64,000 nucleotides of DNA, taken from assembly GCF_003111685.1 (NCBI RefSeq), contig NZ_CP022190.1, positions 62,001 to 126,000 of the forward strand. Direction: 5' to 3'. The notes under the pieces are model-generated. The model saw only the letters and a program-made list of their open reading frames with translations, had not been told where the DNA came from and made no database searches. Source of the stretch: Alloyangia pacifica (GTDB lineage: Bacteria; Pseudomonadota; Alphaproteobacteria; Rhodobacterales; Rhodobacteraceae). Position numbers and translations under genes: made by a program. Shown piece after piece: positions 8,791 through 18,177 of the stretch (positions within the stretch are counted from its first letter, which is position 1; each line of letters opens with the position of its first letter).

Positions 8791-9981
8791 ATGAGCGGCG
8801 CGCTGGTGATCGGCGGCGGCCCGGCGGGGCTGATGGCCGCCGACGCGCTGCTCTCGGCGGGGCACGCCGTGGTGCTAGCCGAGGCCAAGCCCTCGCTCGG
8901 GCGCAAGTTCCTGATGGCCGGCAAGTCGGGGCTGAACCTCACCAAGGCCGAACCGCTCGGGGAGTTCCTCGCACAATACGGCGCGGCCGCCCCTGCCCTG
9001 CACCCGATGCTCTCGGCCTTCCCGCCCGAGGAGGTGATGCATTGGGCCGAAGGGCTTGGGCAGTCGCTGTTCACCGGCTCCACCGGGCGGGTCTTCCCGC
9101 ACGGGATGAAGGCCTCGCCGCTGCTGCGCGCCTGGCTGGCGCGGCTTGATGGCATGGGGCTCGAGCGGCACATGCGCTGGCGCTGGACCGGCTGGGATGA
9201 CGACCACGCCGGGGCAGTGCTGATGGACACACCCGATGGCGCGTTGCGGCTGACCCCCGACGTCACCGTGCTGGCGCTTGGCGGGGCAAGCTGGGCGCGG
9301 CTCGGCTCGGACGGGCAATGGGCCGACATCTTTTCGGGCGCGGGCCTGCCGGTCACACCGTTCGCGCCGGCCAACGCCGGGCTCTGCGTGGATTGGTCGG
9401 CGCATATGAAGGCGCAGTTCGGCGCGCCGCTCAAGGGCGTGGCCTTTCATGCGGGCGATCTGGTCTCGCGCGGCGAGGCGGTGATCTCGGCGCGCGGGCT
9501 CGAGGGCGGCGGGCTCTACCCGCTGTCCCCGGCGCTGCGCGCGGGGGCCGCACTGACCGTGGACCTCTGCCCCGATGTCGAGCTGGCCACGCTCACCAAG
9601 CGCCTGTCCCGCCCGCGCGGCAAGCAGAGCCTGTCCAATCACCTGCGCAAGGTGGTGAGCCTCTCTCCTGCGGGCCGCGCCCTGCTGATGGAATGCGCCC
9701 GCCCCCTGCCCGAGGAGCCCGCCGCGCTGGCGGCCCTGCTGAAGGCGCTGCCTGTGCCGCACGCCGGCCTGCGCCCGATCGACGAGGCGATCTCGGTGGC
9801 CGGCGGCGTGCCCTTCGCGGCGCTCGACGCGGGGCTGATGCTGAAGGATCGCCCGGGGGTCTTCGTGGCAGGCGAGATGCTTGACTGGGAGGCGCCGACC
9901 GGGGGCTACCTGCTGACCGGCTGCCTTGCGACCGGGCTCTGGGCCGGGCGGGCAGCGGCCGAGAGGCTGAACAGGGGCTGA
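8791..9981 (+). CDS. HI0933-family NAD(P)/FAD-dependent oxidoreductase
   Basis: A flavoprotein of 396 residues. The N-terminal Rossmann motif ALVIGGGPAGLMAADAL binds FAD, followed by SLGRKFLMAGKSGLNLT, a hallmark of the HI0933-like family. The C-terminal FAD motif GVFVAGEMLDWEAPTGGYLL closes the domain. The start at 8791 places the Rossmann motif at residue 4. The substrate is unknown in this family. It ends at a strong bidirectional terminator shared with dat. Confidence 0.88.
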   Translation: MSGALVIGGGPAGLMAADALLSAGHAVVLAEAKPSLGRKFLMAGKSGLNLTKAEPLGEFLAQYGAAAPALHPMLSAFPPEEVMHWAEGLGQSLFTGSTGRVFPHGMKASPLLRAWLARLDGMGLERHMRWRWTGWDDDHAGAVLMDTPDGALRLTPDVTVLALGGASWARLGSDGQWADIFSGAGLPVTPFAPANAGLCVDWSAHMKAQFGAPLKGVAFHAGDLVSRGEAVISARGLEGGGLYPLSPALRAGAALTVDLCPDVELATLTKRLSRPRGKQSLSNHLRKVVSLSPAGRALLMECARPLPEEPAALAALLKALPVPHAGLRPIDEAISVAGGVPFAALDAGLMLKDRPGVFVAGEMLDWEAPTGGYLLTGCLATGLWAGRAAAERLNRG

Positions 9982-10021
9982 CCAAGCCCTGAGGCCCGCA
10001 ACGGGCACCCCGAAGATGCAA

Positions 10022-10054
10022 AAGGCGCCGCCCCTTTCGGAGCGGCGCCCTTCT
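10022..10054. terminator. Bidirectional intrinsic terminator
   Basis: Perfect 8-bp stem GGCGCCGC / GCGGCGCC around a 10-base loop, preceded by an A run and followed by TTCTTC. It lies between two convergent genes, the flavoprotein gene and dat. Confidence 0.75.
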
Positions 10055-10074
10055 TCAGCTCACGCGGCAAGGCC

Positions 10075-10935
10075 TCAGACGGCCACCTTCATGCTTTCTT
10101 CGAGGTAGATCTCGCGCAGCCGCGCGGCGAGCGGGCCCGGGGTGCCTGCGCCGATCTTTGCACCGTCGAGCTCGACCACCGGCATCACGAAGCTCGAGGC
10201 CGAGGTGACGAAGGCCTCGTCGGCCTGCTGGGCTTCCTCGACGGTGAAGCTGCGCTCCTCGACGACCATCTGCGCTTCCTTGGCAAAGCGCAGCACCGCG
10301 GCACGGGTGATGCCGTGCAGGATGTCATGCGACAGCTCGCGGGTGATGATCTTGCCGCCCTTGACGATATAGGCGTTGTTCGACGAGCCCTCGGTCACCT
10401 TGCCGTCCTCGACGAACCACGCATCGTCGCAGCCGGCCTTCTTGGCGGCCATCTTGGCCATCGACGGGTAAAGCAGCTGCACGGTCTTGATGTCGCGGCG
10501 GCCCCAGCGGATGTCCTCGAGCGAGATCACCTTGATGCCGGTCTTGGCGGCCGGGCTGTCGGCGAGGCCGGGCTTGTTCTGCGTGAAGAGCACCAGCGTC
10601 GGCTCGGTGGTCTCGGGGTCGGGGAAGGCGAAGTCGCGGTCACCGGCGGAGCCGCGGGTCACCTGCAGGTACACCAGACCGTCGGTGATCTCGTTACGTG
10701 CCACCAGCTCGCGGTGGATCGCCAGCAGCTCGTCCTCGGTGCAGGGCGCCTTCATATCCAGCTCGTTCAGCGAGCGGGCGAGACGCTTGGCGTGGCCATC
10801 GAAATCGATCAGCTTGCCACCAAGAACCGAGGTCACCTCGTAAACCCCGTCGGCCATCAGGAAGGCCCGGTCGAAGATCGACACCTTGGCCTCGGTCTCG
10901 GGCAGGTACTCGCCATTGACGTAAACGGTGCGCAT
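10075..10935 (-). CDS. dat: D-amino-acid aminotransferase (PLP fold type IV)
   Basis: Predicted to move the amino group between D-amino acids and 2-oxo acids, for example D-Ala plus 2-oxoglutarate giving D-Glu. The 286-residue product has SIFDRAFLMADGVYEV at the N-terminus, typical of the D-AAT/BCAT family, and EGSSNNAYIV later. The likely PLP lysine is in the SMAKMAAKKAGCDDAW region. The start at 10935 has GGAGAG seven bases upstream; the in-frame ATG at 10950 lacks this. It follows dgcA and dgcN on the same strand, which supports a D-amino-acid role. A BCAT or ADC-lyase paralogue cannot be fully excluded. Confidence 0.82.
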   Translation of the reverse strand: MRTVYVNGEYLPETEAKVSIFDRAFLMADGVYEVTSVLGGKLIDFDGHAKRLARSLNELDMKAPCTEDELLAIHRELVARNEITDGLVYLQVTRGSAGDRDFAFPDPETTEPTLVLFTQNKPGLADSPAAKTGIKVISLEDIRWGRRDIKTVQLLYPSMAKMAAKKAGCDDAWFVEDGKVTEGSSNNAYIVKGGKIITRELSHDILHGITRAAVLRFAKEAQMVVEERSFTVEEAQQADEAFVTSASSFVMPVVELDGAKIGAGTPGPLAARLREIYLEESMKVAV

Positions 10936-11045
10936 TGCAGCTCTCTCCATAATTCGCTGTGGGTCAGTTCCGCCAAAGCGGACCCGGGGTCAAGCCCGCA
11001 CGGGCGGGCCGCCCCTCAAGTCGGTCATACCGGGGTCGGGGTCGG

Positions 11046-12011
11046 TCAGCCCCAGAGCGCCGCGTCGGGGGCATGCACGCCCGCTTCGTCGTAGAGCATC
11101 GCGTGCGCGCGGTCCTCGCCAAGCAACAGCGGCGCATCAAGATCGACATATTGCGCGCCCTGCGCGACGATCACCGCCGGGGCCATGGCCAGCGAGCTGC
11201 CCACCATGCAGCCGACGAAGATGCCATAGCCCTCGGCCTTGGCCGCCTCGAGCAGCTCCAGCGCCTCGGTCAGCCCGCCGGTCTTGTCGAGCTTGATGTT
11301 GACGATGTCGTACTTGCCCTTGAGCTTCGGCAGCGAGGCGCGGTCGTGGCAGCTCTCGTCGGCGCAGATCGGCACCGGGCGGTCCATGCCCAGCAGCGCG
11401 TCATCTTCGCCCGCCGGCAGCGGCTGCTCGACCATGGCAACCCCAAGGCGCTGCAGGTGCGGCGCCAGCTCGGCGTAGACCTCGGGGGTCCAGCCCTCAT
11501 TGGCATCGACGATGATGGTGCTCTCGGGCGCCCCGGCACGCACCGCTTCAAGGCGCGGCAGATCCTCGGGTGTGCCCAGCTTGACCTTCAGCAGCGGTCG
11601 GAAGGCATTCTTGGCGGCCTGCGCCTGCATCTCCTCGGGCGCGGCGAGCGAGAGCGTGTAGGCGGTCACCTCGGGCTGCGGCGCGGGCAGGTCCAAGAGC
11701 TCCCAGACGCGCTTGCCCGCGGTCTTGGCCTCGAGATCCCAGAGCGCGCAGTCCACGGCATTGCGCGCGGCGCCCGAGGGCAGCAGATCCTGCAGCGCGG
11801 CGCGGGTGACGTCCTGCGGCAGCGATTTGATCTGCGCCTCGACGCTGTCGAGCGTCTCGTCGTAGCGCGCGTAAGGCACGCATTCGCCATAGCCGGTGAA
11901 ACCGCCGCGGGTGATCTTGACGGTGATCACATGTGCCTCGGTGCGGCTGCCGCGCGAGATGGTGAAAACCTGCGCCAGCTTAAAGGTGTCGCGGGTGACC
12001 TCGATGCTCAA
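11046..12011 (-). CDS. dgcA: Enolase-superfamily N-acetyl-D-glutamate racemase / dipeptide epimerase-like (DgcA)
   Basis: A muconate-lactonizing-type enolase-superfamily enzyme of 321 residues. Visible catalytic features are LKVKL (Lys of the KxK motif), metal ligands in IVDANEGW, EQP and CADES, and the second Lys in NIKLDKTGG, followed by GCMVGSS. It pairs with the DUF1611 gene immediately upstream, the arrangement known for DgcN-DgcA D-glutamate catabolism, in which DgcA epimerises N-acetyl-D-Glu to N-acetyl-L-Glu. By sequence alone it could also be an L-Ala-D/L-Glu epimerase; the pairing with dgcN decides the call. Confidence 0.85.
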   Translation of the reverse strand: MSIEVTRDTFKLAQVFTISRGSRTEAHVITVKITRGGFTGYGECVPYARYDETLDSVEAQIKSLPQDVTRAALQDLLPSGAARNAVDCALWDLEAKTAGKRVWELLDLPAPQPEVTAYTLSLAAPEEMQAQAAKNAFRPLLKVKLGTPEDLPRLEAVRAGAPESTIIVDANEGWTPEVYAELAPHLQRLGVAMVEQPLPAGEDDALLGMDRPVPICADESCHDRASLPKLKGKYDIVNIKLDKTGGLTEALELLEAAKAEGYGIFVGCMVGSSLAMAPAVIVAQGAQYVDLDAPLLLGEDRAHAMLYDEAGVHAPDAALWG

Positions 12012-12101
12012 ACCCTGCCCCTTTCATTGTTCCATAAATACGCACTCCCCGGCGCCGGACGCGCCGCCGCCGGGGATGATGTGGTCACTGTGCCAGAGGT
12101 C

Positions 12102-13103
12102 TCAGACCGCGGCCAGCGCCTCGACCAGGCGATCCGCACCGTGGCGGTAGGGGTCGACGCAGGGAAGCCCCAGGCTTTCCTCGACCTCGGCGCAATAGGC
12201 CTTGGCCTCCTCATCGCCCATGTGCTGGGTGTTGATCGACACGCCGATCACCTTGCAATCGGGGTTGCCGACCTTGGCAAGCTGCAGCGCGGTGTCGCGC
12301 ACCGCTTCCAGCGTCGGCAGCTTGTAGCCCGGCAGGCCGCGCATGTGGCTGCGGGTCGGCTCGTGGCAGAGCACCAGCGCGTCCGGCTGGCCGCCATGCA
12401 CCAGCGCGAGGGTCACGCCCGAATAGGAGACGTGGAACAACGAGCCCTGGCCCTCGATGATGTCCCAGTGGTCGGGATCATTGTCGGGCGTGAGGTATTC
12501 GATCGAGCCGGCCATGAAGTCGGCGATGACCGCGTCGAGCGGCACGCCGTCGCCGGTGATCAGGATGCCGGTCTGGCCGGTGGCGCGGAAGGTCGACTTC
12601 ATGCCCTTCTCGCGCATGCAGGCGTCCATCGCCAGCGCGGTGTACATCTTGCCAACCGAGCAGTCGGTGCCCACGGCCAGCAGGCGCTTGCCGGTGCGCT
12701 TCTCGCCATTGGCGATCGGGTATTCGACGGAAGGGATGCGCACGTCGTGCAGCGTCCGGCCGGTGGCCTTGGCGACAGCCTTGAGGTCTTCCTCGTTGCG
12801 CAGCAGGTTGTGCAGGCCCGACGCGAGGTCGAAGCCCTCTTCCAGCGCCTCGACCAGGACCTTCTTCCAGGTCTGGGAGATCTTGCCGCCACGGTTGGCG
12901 ACGCCGATCACCAGCGTCTTGGCACCGGCGGCCTTGGCTTCGGCAAGCGTCATGTCCTGCAGCCCGAGGTCGGCCTTGCAGCCGTCGAGGCGGAACTGGC
13001 CGACGCAGTTCTCGGGGCGCCAGTCCTTGATGCCCTGGGCCACCTTGGCGGCCAGGCCGTCGGGAGCGTCACCGAGGAAGAGGAGGTACGGCGTCTCGAT
13101 CAT
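12102..13103 (-). CDS. dgcN: DUF1611 family D-glutamate N-acetyltransferase-like protein (DgcN)
   Basis: A 333-residue DUF1611 protein. It shows the P-loop-like stretch LLAVGTDCSVGKMYTALAMD and GQTGILITGDGVPLDAVIAD, characteristic of this family. Family members next to dgcA acetylate D-glutamate. Start at 13103 (MIETPYLLFLG); the open frame upstream to 13346 has no family similarity. First gene of the minus-strand unit dgcN-dgcA-dat, divergent from mcl1 across 310 bp. Confidence 0.85.
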   Translation of the reverse strand: MIETPYLLFLGDAPDGLAAKVAQGIKDWRPENCVGQFRLDGCKADLGLQDMTLAEAKAAGAKTLVIGVANRGGKISQTWKKVLVEALEEGFDLASGLHNLLRNEEDLKAVAKATGRTLHDVRIPSVEYPIANGEKRTGKRLLAVGTDCSVGKMYTALAMDACMREKGMKSTFRATGQTGILITGDGVPLDAVIADFMAGSIEYLTPDNDPDHWDIIEGQGSLFHVSYSGVTLALVHGGQPDALVLCHEPTRSHMRGLPGYKLPTLEAVRDTALQLAKVGNPDCKVIGVSINTQHMGDEEAKAYCAEVEESLGLPCVDPYRHGADRLVEALAAV

Positions 13104-13413
13104 TCTTGTATTCCCTGTGTTCGTGTACGTTATCCGGCAGGGCGTTTCCTGGGAGGCCGCCCGCTCGGTGGTGTCGGCGCTCAGTCTGCCCTGCATGGCA
13201 CGCAAATCCGTCTCGAATTGCACGTACCCTCGCGCAGCAACGCCAAAATTCCACGCATTTCGACGCCAGCGCCGAAGAATCGTGCACGCGTTGCGGACAT
13301 CATGGAGGAGGCCTGCGCCGCAACGCGGCAAATTTCGCTTGCGCACCGCAGCGCAACTTAATAACTCTCTGGATATCGAATATGTAACTTCATTACCCCA
13401 ACGAGGTGCCTAC
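13104..13413. promoter_or_regulatory. Divergent control region between dgcN and mcl1
   Basis: No gene is convincing here. The part next to mcl1 (13,350-13,410) is locally AT-rich, with TTAATAACT and GAATATGTAACTTCATTA, consistent with promoter DNA. GAGG precedes the mcl1 ATG. No clear operator was recognised. Confidence 0.45.
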
Positions 13414-14373
13414 ATGAGCTTTCGCATCCAGCCCGCCGCGCCTGCCCGTCCGAACCGCTGCCAGCTTTTCGGGCCCGGCTCGCGCCCGGCGATCTTCGAG
13501 AAGATGGCCGCCTCGGCGGCGGATGTGATCAACCTCGATCTCGAGGATTCGGTGGCGCCCTCCGACAAGGATAGTGCGCGCGCCAACATCATCGAGGCGA
13601 CCCATGACATCGACTGGGGCAAGAAGACGCTCTCTGTGCGCATCAACGGGCTCGACACCCCCTGGTGGTACCGCGACGTGGTCGACTTGCTGGAGCAGGC
13701 CAGCGAGCGGCTCGACCAGATCATGATCCCCAAGGTGGGCTGCGCCGCCGACCTCTACGCCGTCGACGCGCTGGTGACCGCGGTGGAGCGCGCCAAGGGC
13801 CGAGCCAAACCGATCAAGTTCGAGGTGATCATCGAGAGCGCCGCGGGCATCGCCCATGTAGAAGAGATCGCCGCCGGCTCGCCCCGGCTCGAGGCGATGA
13901 GCCTCGGCGCGGCGGATTTCGCCGCCTCGATGGGCATGGCGACCACCGGCATCGGCGGCACGCAGGAAACCTATTACATGCTGCACGAGGGCGCGAAGCA
14001 CTGGTCCGATCCGTGGCATTGGGCACAGGCCGCCATCGTCGCCGCCTGCCGCACCCATGGCGTGCTGCCGGTCGACGGCCCCTTCGGCGACTTCTCCGAC
14101 GACGAGGGCTTCCGCGCGCAGGCGCTGCGCTCGGCGACGCTGGGCATGGTCGGCAAATGGGCGATCCACCCCAAGCAGGTGGCGCTGGCCAACGAGGTCT
14201 TCACCCCCTCCGAAGGCGCGGTGACCGAGGCCCGCGAGATCCTCGCCGCCATGGAAACCGCCAAGGCCAAGGGCGAAGGCGCCACGGTCTACAAGGGCCG
14301 GCTGGTCGACATCGCCTCGATCAAGCAGGCCGAGGTGATCGTGCGCCAGTCCGAGATGATCGCAAGCGCCTGA
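13414..14373 (+). CDS. mcl1: L-malyl-CoA / beta-methylmalyl-CoA lyase
   Basis: A HpcH/HpaI-CitE family aldolase of 319 residues, the length of Rhodobacter Mcl1. It cleaves malyl-CoA to acetyl-CoA and glyoxylate, and beta-methylmalyl-CoA to propionyl-CoA and glyoxylate, in the ethylmalonyl-CoA pathway. Recognised by LFGPGSRPAIFEKMA, the Mg-site region VINLDLEDSV, FEVIIESAAGI and MSLGAADFAASMGM. The start at 13414 has GAGG nine bases upstream. A lone gene closed by a palindromic hairpin. Confidence 0.92.
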   Translation: MSFRIQPAAPARPNRCQLFGPGSRPAIFEKMAASAADVINLDLEDSVAPSDKDSARANIIEATHDIDWGKKTLSVRINGLDTPWWYRDVVDLLEQASERLDQIMIPKVGCAADLYAVDALVTAVERAKGRAKPIKFEVIIESAAGIAHVEEIAAGSPRLEAMSLGAADFAASMGMATTGIGGTQETYYMLHEGAKHWSDPWHWAQAAIVAACRTHGVLPVDGPFGDFSDDEGFRAQALRSATLGMVGKWAIHPKQVALANEVFTPSEGAVTEAREILAAMETAKAKGEGATVYKGRLVDIASIKQAEVIVRQSEMIASA

Positions 14374-14384
14374 GGGGCAAGCGC

Positions 14385-14404
14385 GCTGTCCCCGCGGGGA
14401 CAGC
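14385..14404. terminator. 20-bp perfect palindrome after mcl1
   Basis: GCTGTCCCCGCGGGGACAGC is fully self-complementary and starts 12 bp after the mcl1 stop. It probably folds as a terminator hairpin, although only CTCTC follows rather than a U-run. Confidence 0.55.
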
Positions 14405-14586
14405 CTCTCGCGGGGTCACTGCTCCCCCCGGGTCCATCGCCCGAGTTGCCCTGCGCCAAAGCACCCCTACGTCACGCCCTGTCGATATGAGCGTTCCCCT
14501 CTGGGAGCGCCGCGTGCCGTATTGCGCCTGTCACATTGCGCGGATAGAGGCCGTCAATCCGACCCCGGCCCGCGAAGGAGGTAGAC

Positions 14587-15984
14587 ATGACGCAGTTCAC
14601 GCTTGGATGGGAAGAATGGCTTGCCCTGCCCGGCCTTGGCCTGCCCGCGATCCGCGCCAAGGTGGACACCGGCGCGCGCACCTCGGCGCTGCACGCCTTT
14701 GCCATCGAGCCCTTCGGCCCGTCTGACAAGCCGATGGTGCGCTTCGCCATACACCCCGACCCCGCCGAGCCCGGGCTCGAGGTGATCTGCTCCGCCCCGC
14801 TCAAGGACCGGCGCGAGGTGACCTCCTCGAACGGCGAGACCGAGCTGCGCTTCGTCATCGAGACGGAGGTCGTCATGGGCGATCGCCGCTGGCCGATCGA
14901 GATCACCCTCACCGACCGTGGCAGCATGGCCTACCGCATGCTGCTCGGCCGCAGCGCGCTGCAAGATGACATGGTGGTCTCTCCCAGCCAGCGCCTGCAG
15001 CAGCCCGAGCTCGATTTCAACGCCTACCGCGGCATTGCGCGCGGCAAGCAGCACCGCCGCGCGCTGCGACTCGCGGTGCTGACCCGCGAGCCGCACAACT
15101 ACTCGACCCGCAAGCTGATCGAGGCCGCCGAGCACCGCGGCCACACGATGGAGGTGATCGACACCTCGCGCTGCTACATGAACATCCGTGCCGTCGGCGG
15201 CGAAGTGCATTACGATGGCCGCCGCCTGCCCCATTACGACGCGGTGATCCCGCGCATCGGCGCCTCGATCACCAGCTACGGCACCGCCGTGGTGCGCCAG
15301 TTCGAGAGCATGGGCACCTATTGCCTTGCAGGCTCCGAGGGCATCACCGTCTCGCGCGACAAGCTGCACGCGCATCAGGTACTGGCACGCCACCGCATCG
15401 GCATGCCGACCACCGCCTTCGCCCGCAGCCCCAAGGATTCCGGCAACCTCATCGACCTGGTGGGCGGCGCGCCGCTGGTGCTGAAGCTGCTGGAAAGCAG
15501 CCAGGGCAAGGGCGTGGTGCTGGCCGAGACCCCCAAGGCCGCCGAGAGCGTGATCTCGGCCTTTCAGGGGCTCAAGGCCGACTTCCTCGTGCAGAGCTTC
15601 GTCAAGGAAGCCGCGGGCGAGGACATCCGCTGCCTCGTGGTCGGCGGCAAGGTGGTCGCGACGATGCGCCGCCGCGGCAAACCCGACGACTTCCGCTCGA
15701 ACCTGCATCAGGGCGGCACCGCCGAGCCGGTGCGGATCTCGAAAACCGAGCGCGAGGTGGCGATCAAGGCTGCACGGGCAATGAAGCTCGACGTGGCGGG
15801 GGTCGACCTGCTGCGCGGCGCCGACGGGCCCAAGGTGCTGGAGGTCAACAGCTCGCCGGGCCTCGAGGGCATCGAGAAGGTCTCGGGCAAGGACATCTCG
15901 GGGCTGATCATCGAGCATATCGAGACCAAGGTCGCGCCGAAGCCGCCGCGCCCGAAGAGCCGGGGCAAGCGCATCGCCGGGTAA
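14587..15984 (+). CDS. rimK: Fusion of retropepsin-like 'ATP-dependent zinc protease' domain and RimK-type ATP-grasp ligase
   Basis: A 465-residue two-domain protein. Residues about 5-140 match the RimB-like/PF05618 domain ([14 protein letters not shown], with the Asp-Thr-Gly of retropepsins; later MLLGRSAL). Residues about 155-450 match RimK: the pre-ATP-grasp part [36 protein letters not shown], and the ATP-grasp metal site [14 protein letters not shown]. RimK homologues add glutamate to a protein C-terminus (S6 in E. coli). The fusion suggests that ligation and processing act on one substrate. An AAGGAGG precedes the ATG. Confidence 0.88.
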   Translation: MTQFTLGWEEWLALPGLGLPAIRAKVDTGARTSALHAFAIEPFGPSDKPMVRFAIHPDPAEPGLEVICSAPLKDRREVTSSNGETELRFVIETEVVMGDRRWPIEITLTDRGSMAYRMLLGRSALQDDMVVSPSQRLQQPELDFNAYRGIARGKQHRRALRLAVLTREPHNYSTRKLIEAAEHRGHTMEVIDTSRCYMNIRAVGGEVHYDGRRLPHYDAVIPRIGASITSYGTAVVRQFESMGTYCLAGSEGITVSRDKLHAHQVLARHRIGMPTTAFARSPKDSGNLIDLVGGAPLVLKLLESSQGKGVVLAETPKAAESVISAFQGLKADFLVQSFVKEAAGEDIRCLVVGGKVVATMRRRGKPDDFRSNLHQGGTAEPVRISKTEREVAIKAARAMKLDVAGVDLLRGADGPKVLEVNSSPGLEGIEKVSGKDISGLIIEHIETKVAPKPPRPKSRGKRIAG

Positions 15985-16090
15985 GGCCCGGCAAGGGGCG
16001 CCGGGCGAGCACACTCAGACGCCAAACGCGACGCGAGAAATTACATTCCTCACCCGACAGGGAGGAACTTTCGCGAAGCGCAAACGTCAG

Positions 16091-16113
16091 ATTACGCAAC
16101 CTTCTTGCGTGAT
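16091..16113. repeat. Inverted repeat upstream of ilvD
   Basis: ATTACGCAA-CCTTC-TTGCGTGAT matches in 8 of 9 positions per arm. It lies about 90 bp before the ilvD ATG. It could be an operator or a hairpin in the leader; its role is unknown. Confidence 0.4.
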
Positions 16114-16200
16114 GCCGCGCCGCGGCATCCCCGGACCCTTGCCGCTGGCCCGCATGGGCGCTAAACACCCCCGGTAATCCAAACTCCGAGGGGATGCCCA

Positions 16201-18030
16201 ATGCCTGCCTATCGCTCCCGCACCACCACACACGGCCGCAACATGGCCGGCGCCCGCGGCCTGTGGCGCGCCACGGGCATGACGGATGGCGACTGGAACA
16301 AGCCGATCATTGCCATCGTGAACAGCTTCACCCAGTTCGTGCCCGGCCACGTGCACCTGAAGGATCTGGGCCAGATGGTCGCCCGCGAGGTCGAAAAGGC
16401 CGGCGGCGTCGCCAAGGAGTTCAACACCATCGCGGTGGACGACGGCATCGCCATGGGCCACGACGGCATGCTCTACTCGCTGCCCTCGCGCGAGATCATC
16501 GCCGACTCGGTGGAATACATGGTCAACGCCCATTGCGCCGACGCCATGGTCTGCATCTCCAACTGCGACAAGATCACCCCCGGCATGCTGATGGCCGCCA
16601 TGCGGCTCAACATCCCCGTGGTCTTCGTCTCGGGCGGGCCGATGGAAGCGGGCAAGGTCGAGTGGGAAGGCACCGAGAAGGCGCTCGATCTGGTCGATGC
16701 CATGGTCGCCGCCGCCGATGACAAGTACACCGACGCGCAGGTTCAGGCGATCGAGGAAGCCGCCTGCCCGACCTGCGGCTCGTGCTCGGGCATGTTCACC
16801 GCCAACTCGATGAACTGCCTGACCGAGGCGCTTGGTCTCTCGCTGCCGGGCAACGGCTCGACGCTGGCCACCCACTCGGACCGCCAGCGCCTGTTTGTCG
16901 AGGCCGGCCACCTGATCGTCGATCTCGCCAAGCGCTACTACGAACAGGACGATGCCACCGTGCTGCCGCGCTCGATCGCCACGGTGAAGGCCTTCGAGAA
17001 CGCCATGACGCTCGACATTGCCATGGGCGGCTCGACCAACACCGTGCTGCACCTGCTCGCCGCCGCCAGCGAGGGCGAGGTGCCCTTCGACATGTCCGAC
17101 ATCGACCGGCTGTCGCGCAACGTGCCGGTGCTGTGCAAGGTCGCGCCAGCCAAGGACGACGTGCACATGGAAGACGTGCACCGCGCGGGCGGCATCATGT
17201 CGATCCTCGGCCAGCTCGACCGCGCCGGGCTGCTCGACACCTCGGTGCACACGGTGCACGCCGAGACCATGGCCCATGCGCTCGACCGCTGGGACGTGAC
17301 CCGGACCAACTCGGAGTCGGTGCACGAGTTCTTCCGCGCCGCCCCGGGCGGGGTGCGCTCGACCACCGCCTTCTCGCAGTCGATGCGCTACGACACGCTC
17401 GATCTCGACCGTCAGAAGGGCGTGATCCGCGAGGCCGAGCACGCCTTCTCCAAGGACGGCGGGCTCGCGGTGCTCTACGGCAACCTCGCCGAGGACGGCT
17501 GCATCGTGAAGACCGCGGGCGTCGACGAGTCGATCCTGACCTTCACCGGACCGGCGCGCATCTTTGAATCGCAGGACACCGCGGTCAGCGCGATCCTCAC
17601 CGGCAAGGTGCACAAGGGCGACGTGGTGCTGATCCGCTACGAAGGCCCGCGCGGCGGTCCGGGCATGCAGGAAATGCTCTACCCGACCTCCTACCTGAAA
17701 TCGAAGGGCCTCGGGAAGGACTGCGCGCTGGTCACCGACGGGCGCTTCTCGGGCGGCTCCTCGGGCCTGTCGATCGGCCACGTCTCGCCGGAAGCCGCCG
17801 AGGGCGGCACCATCGGCCTCGTGGAAGAGGGCGATCTCATCGAGATCGACATCCCCAACCGCAAGATCAACCTCGCCGTCGACGACGCGGTGATCGCCGA
17901 GCGCCGCGCCGCGCGCGAGGAGAAGGGCTGGCAGCCCGAGGAGAAGCGCAAGCGCAAGATCTCCAAGGCGCTGAAGGCCTATGCCGCGCTGACCACCTCG
18001 GCCGCGAAAGGCGCCGTGCGGCAGATCTGA
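16201..18030 (+). CDS. ilvD: Dihydroxy-acid dehydratase
   Basis: Dehydrates 2,3-dihydroxy-3-methylbutanoate (or -pentanoate) to the 2-oxo acids that precede valine, leucine and isoleucine. Length is 609 residues. Iron-sulfur cluster cysteines are visible in CISNCDK (C118, C122) and [18 protein letters not shown] (C189, C192, C195). The C-terminal catalytic region [19 protein letters not shown] is intact. A single-gene unit with a terminator directly downstream. Confidence 0.97.
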   Translation: MPAYRSRTTTHGRNMAGARGLWRATGMTDGDWNKPIIAIVNSFTQFVPGHVHLKDLGQMVAREVEKAGGVAKEFNTIAVDDGIAMGHDGMLYSLPSREIIADSVEYMVNAHCADAMVCISNCDKITPGMLMAAMRLNIPVVFVSGGPMEAGKVEWEGTEKALDLVDAMVAAADDKYTDAQVQAIEEAACPTCGSCSGMFTANSMNCLTEALGLSLPGNGSTLATHSDRQRLFVEAGHLIVDLAKRYYEQDDATVLPRSIATVKAFENAMTLDIAMGGSTNTVLHLLAAASEGEVPFDMSDIDRLSRNVPVLCKVAPAKDDVHMEDVHRAGGIMSILGQLDRAGLLDTSVHTVHAETMAHALDRWDVTRTNSESVHEFFRAAPGGVRSTTAFSQSMRYDTLDLDRQKGVIREAEHAFSKDGGLAVLYGNLAEDGCIVKTAGVDESILTFTGPARIFESQDTAVSAILTGKVHKGDVVLIRYEGPRGGPGMQEMLYPTSYLKSKGLGKDCALVTDGRFSGGSSGLSIGHVSPEAAEGGTIGLVEEGDLIEIDIPNRKINLAVDDAVIAERRAAREEKGWQPEEKRKRKISKALKAYAALTTSAAKGAVRQI

Positions 18031-18055
18031 CCCCGGCTGCGCCCGCGCAGTGTCG

Positions 18056-18092
18056 AACGGCCGTCCCTGCGGGGGCGGCCGTTTCTCTTTTT
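18056..18092 (+). terminator. Intrinsic terminator of ilvD
   Basis: Stem AACGGCCG / CGGCCGTT followed by TCTCTTTTT, 26 bp after the ilvD stop. Confidence 0.85.
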
Positions 18093-18177
18093 GGCAGGGG
18101 TCTTGGGGGGCTCTGGCCGCGTCCGCGCCGCGCGCGGCCTCGCAGGGGTATCTCTGCCCGAAAGAGAGCGCGGCGGA

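Noticed and set aside
8684..9434. N-terminal extension of the HNH gene
   Set aside because: It would overlap the flavoprotein gene antisense. The ATG at 8681 gives the normal short HNH protein starting just before the first Cys pair.
10959..13361. 800-codon open frame on the plus strand
   Set aside because: It is the antisense shadow of dgcA and dgcN, produced by high-GC codon bias; its composition is Arg/His/Leu-rich and it has no motifs.
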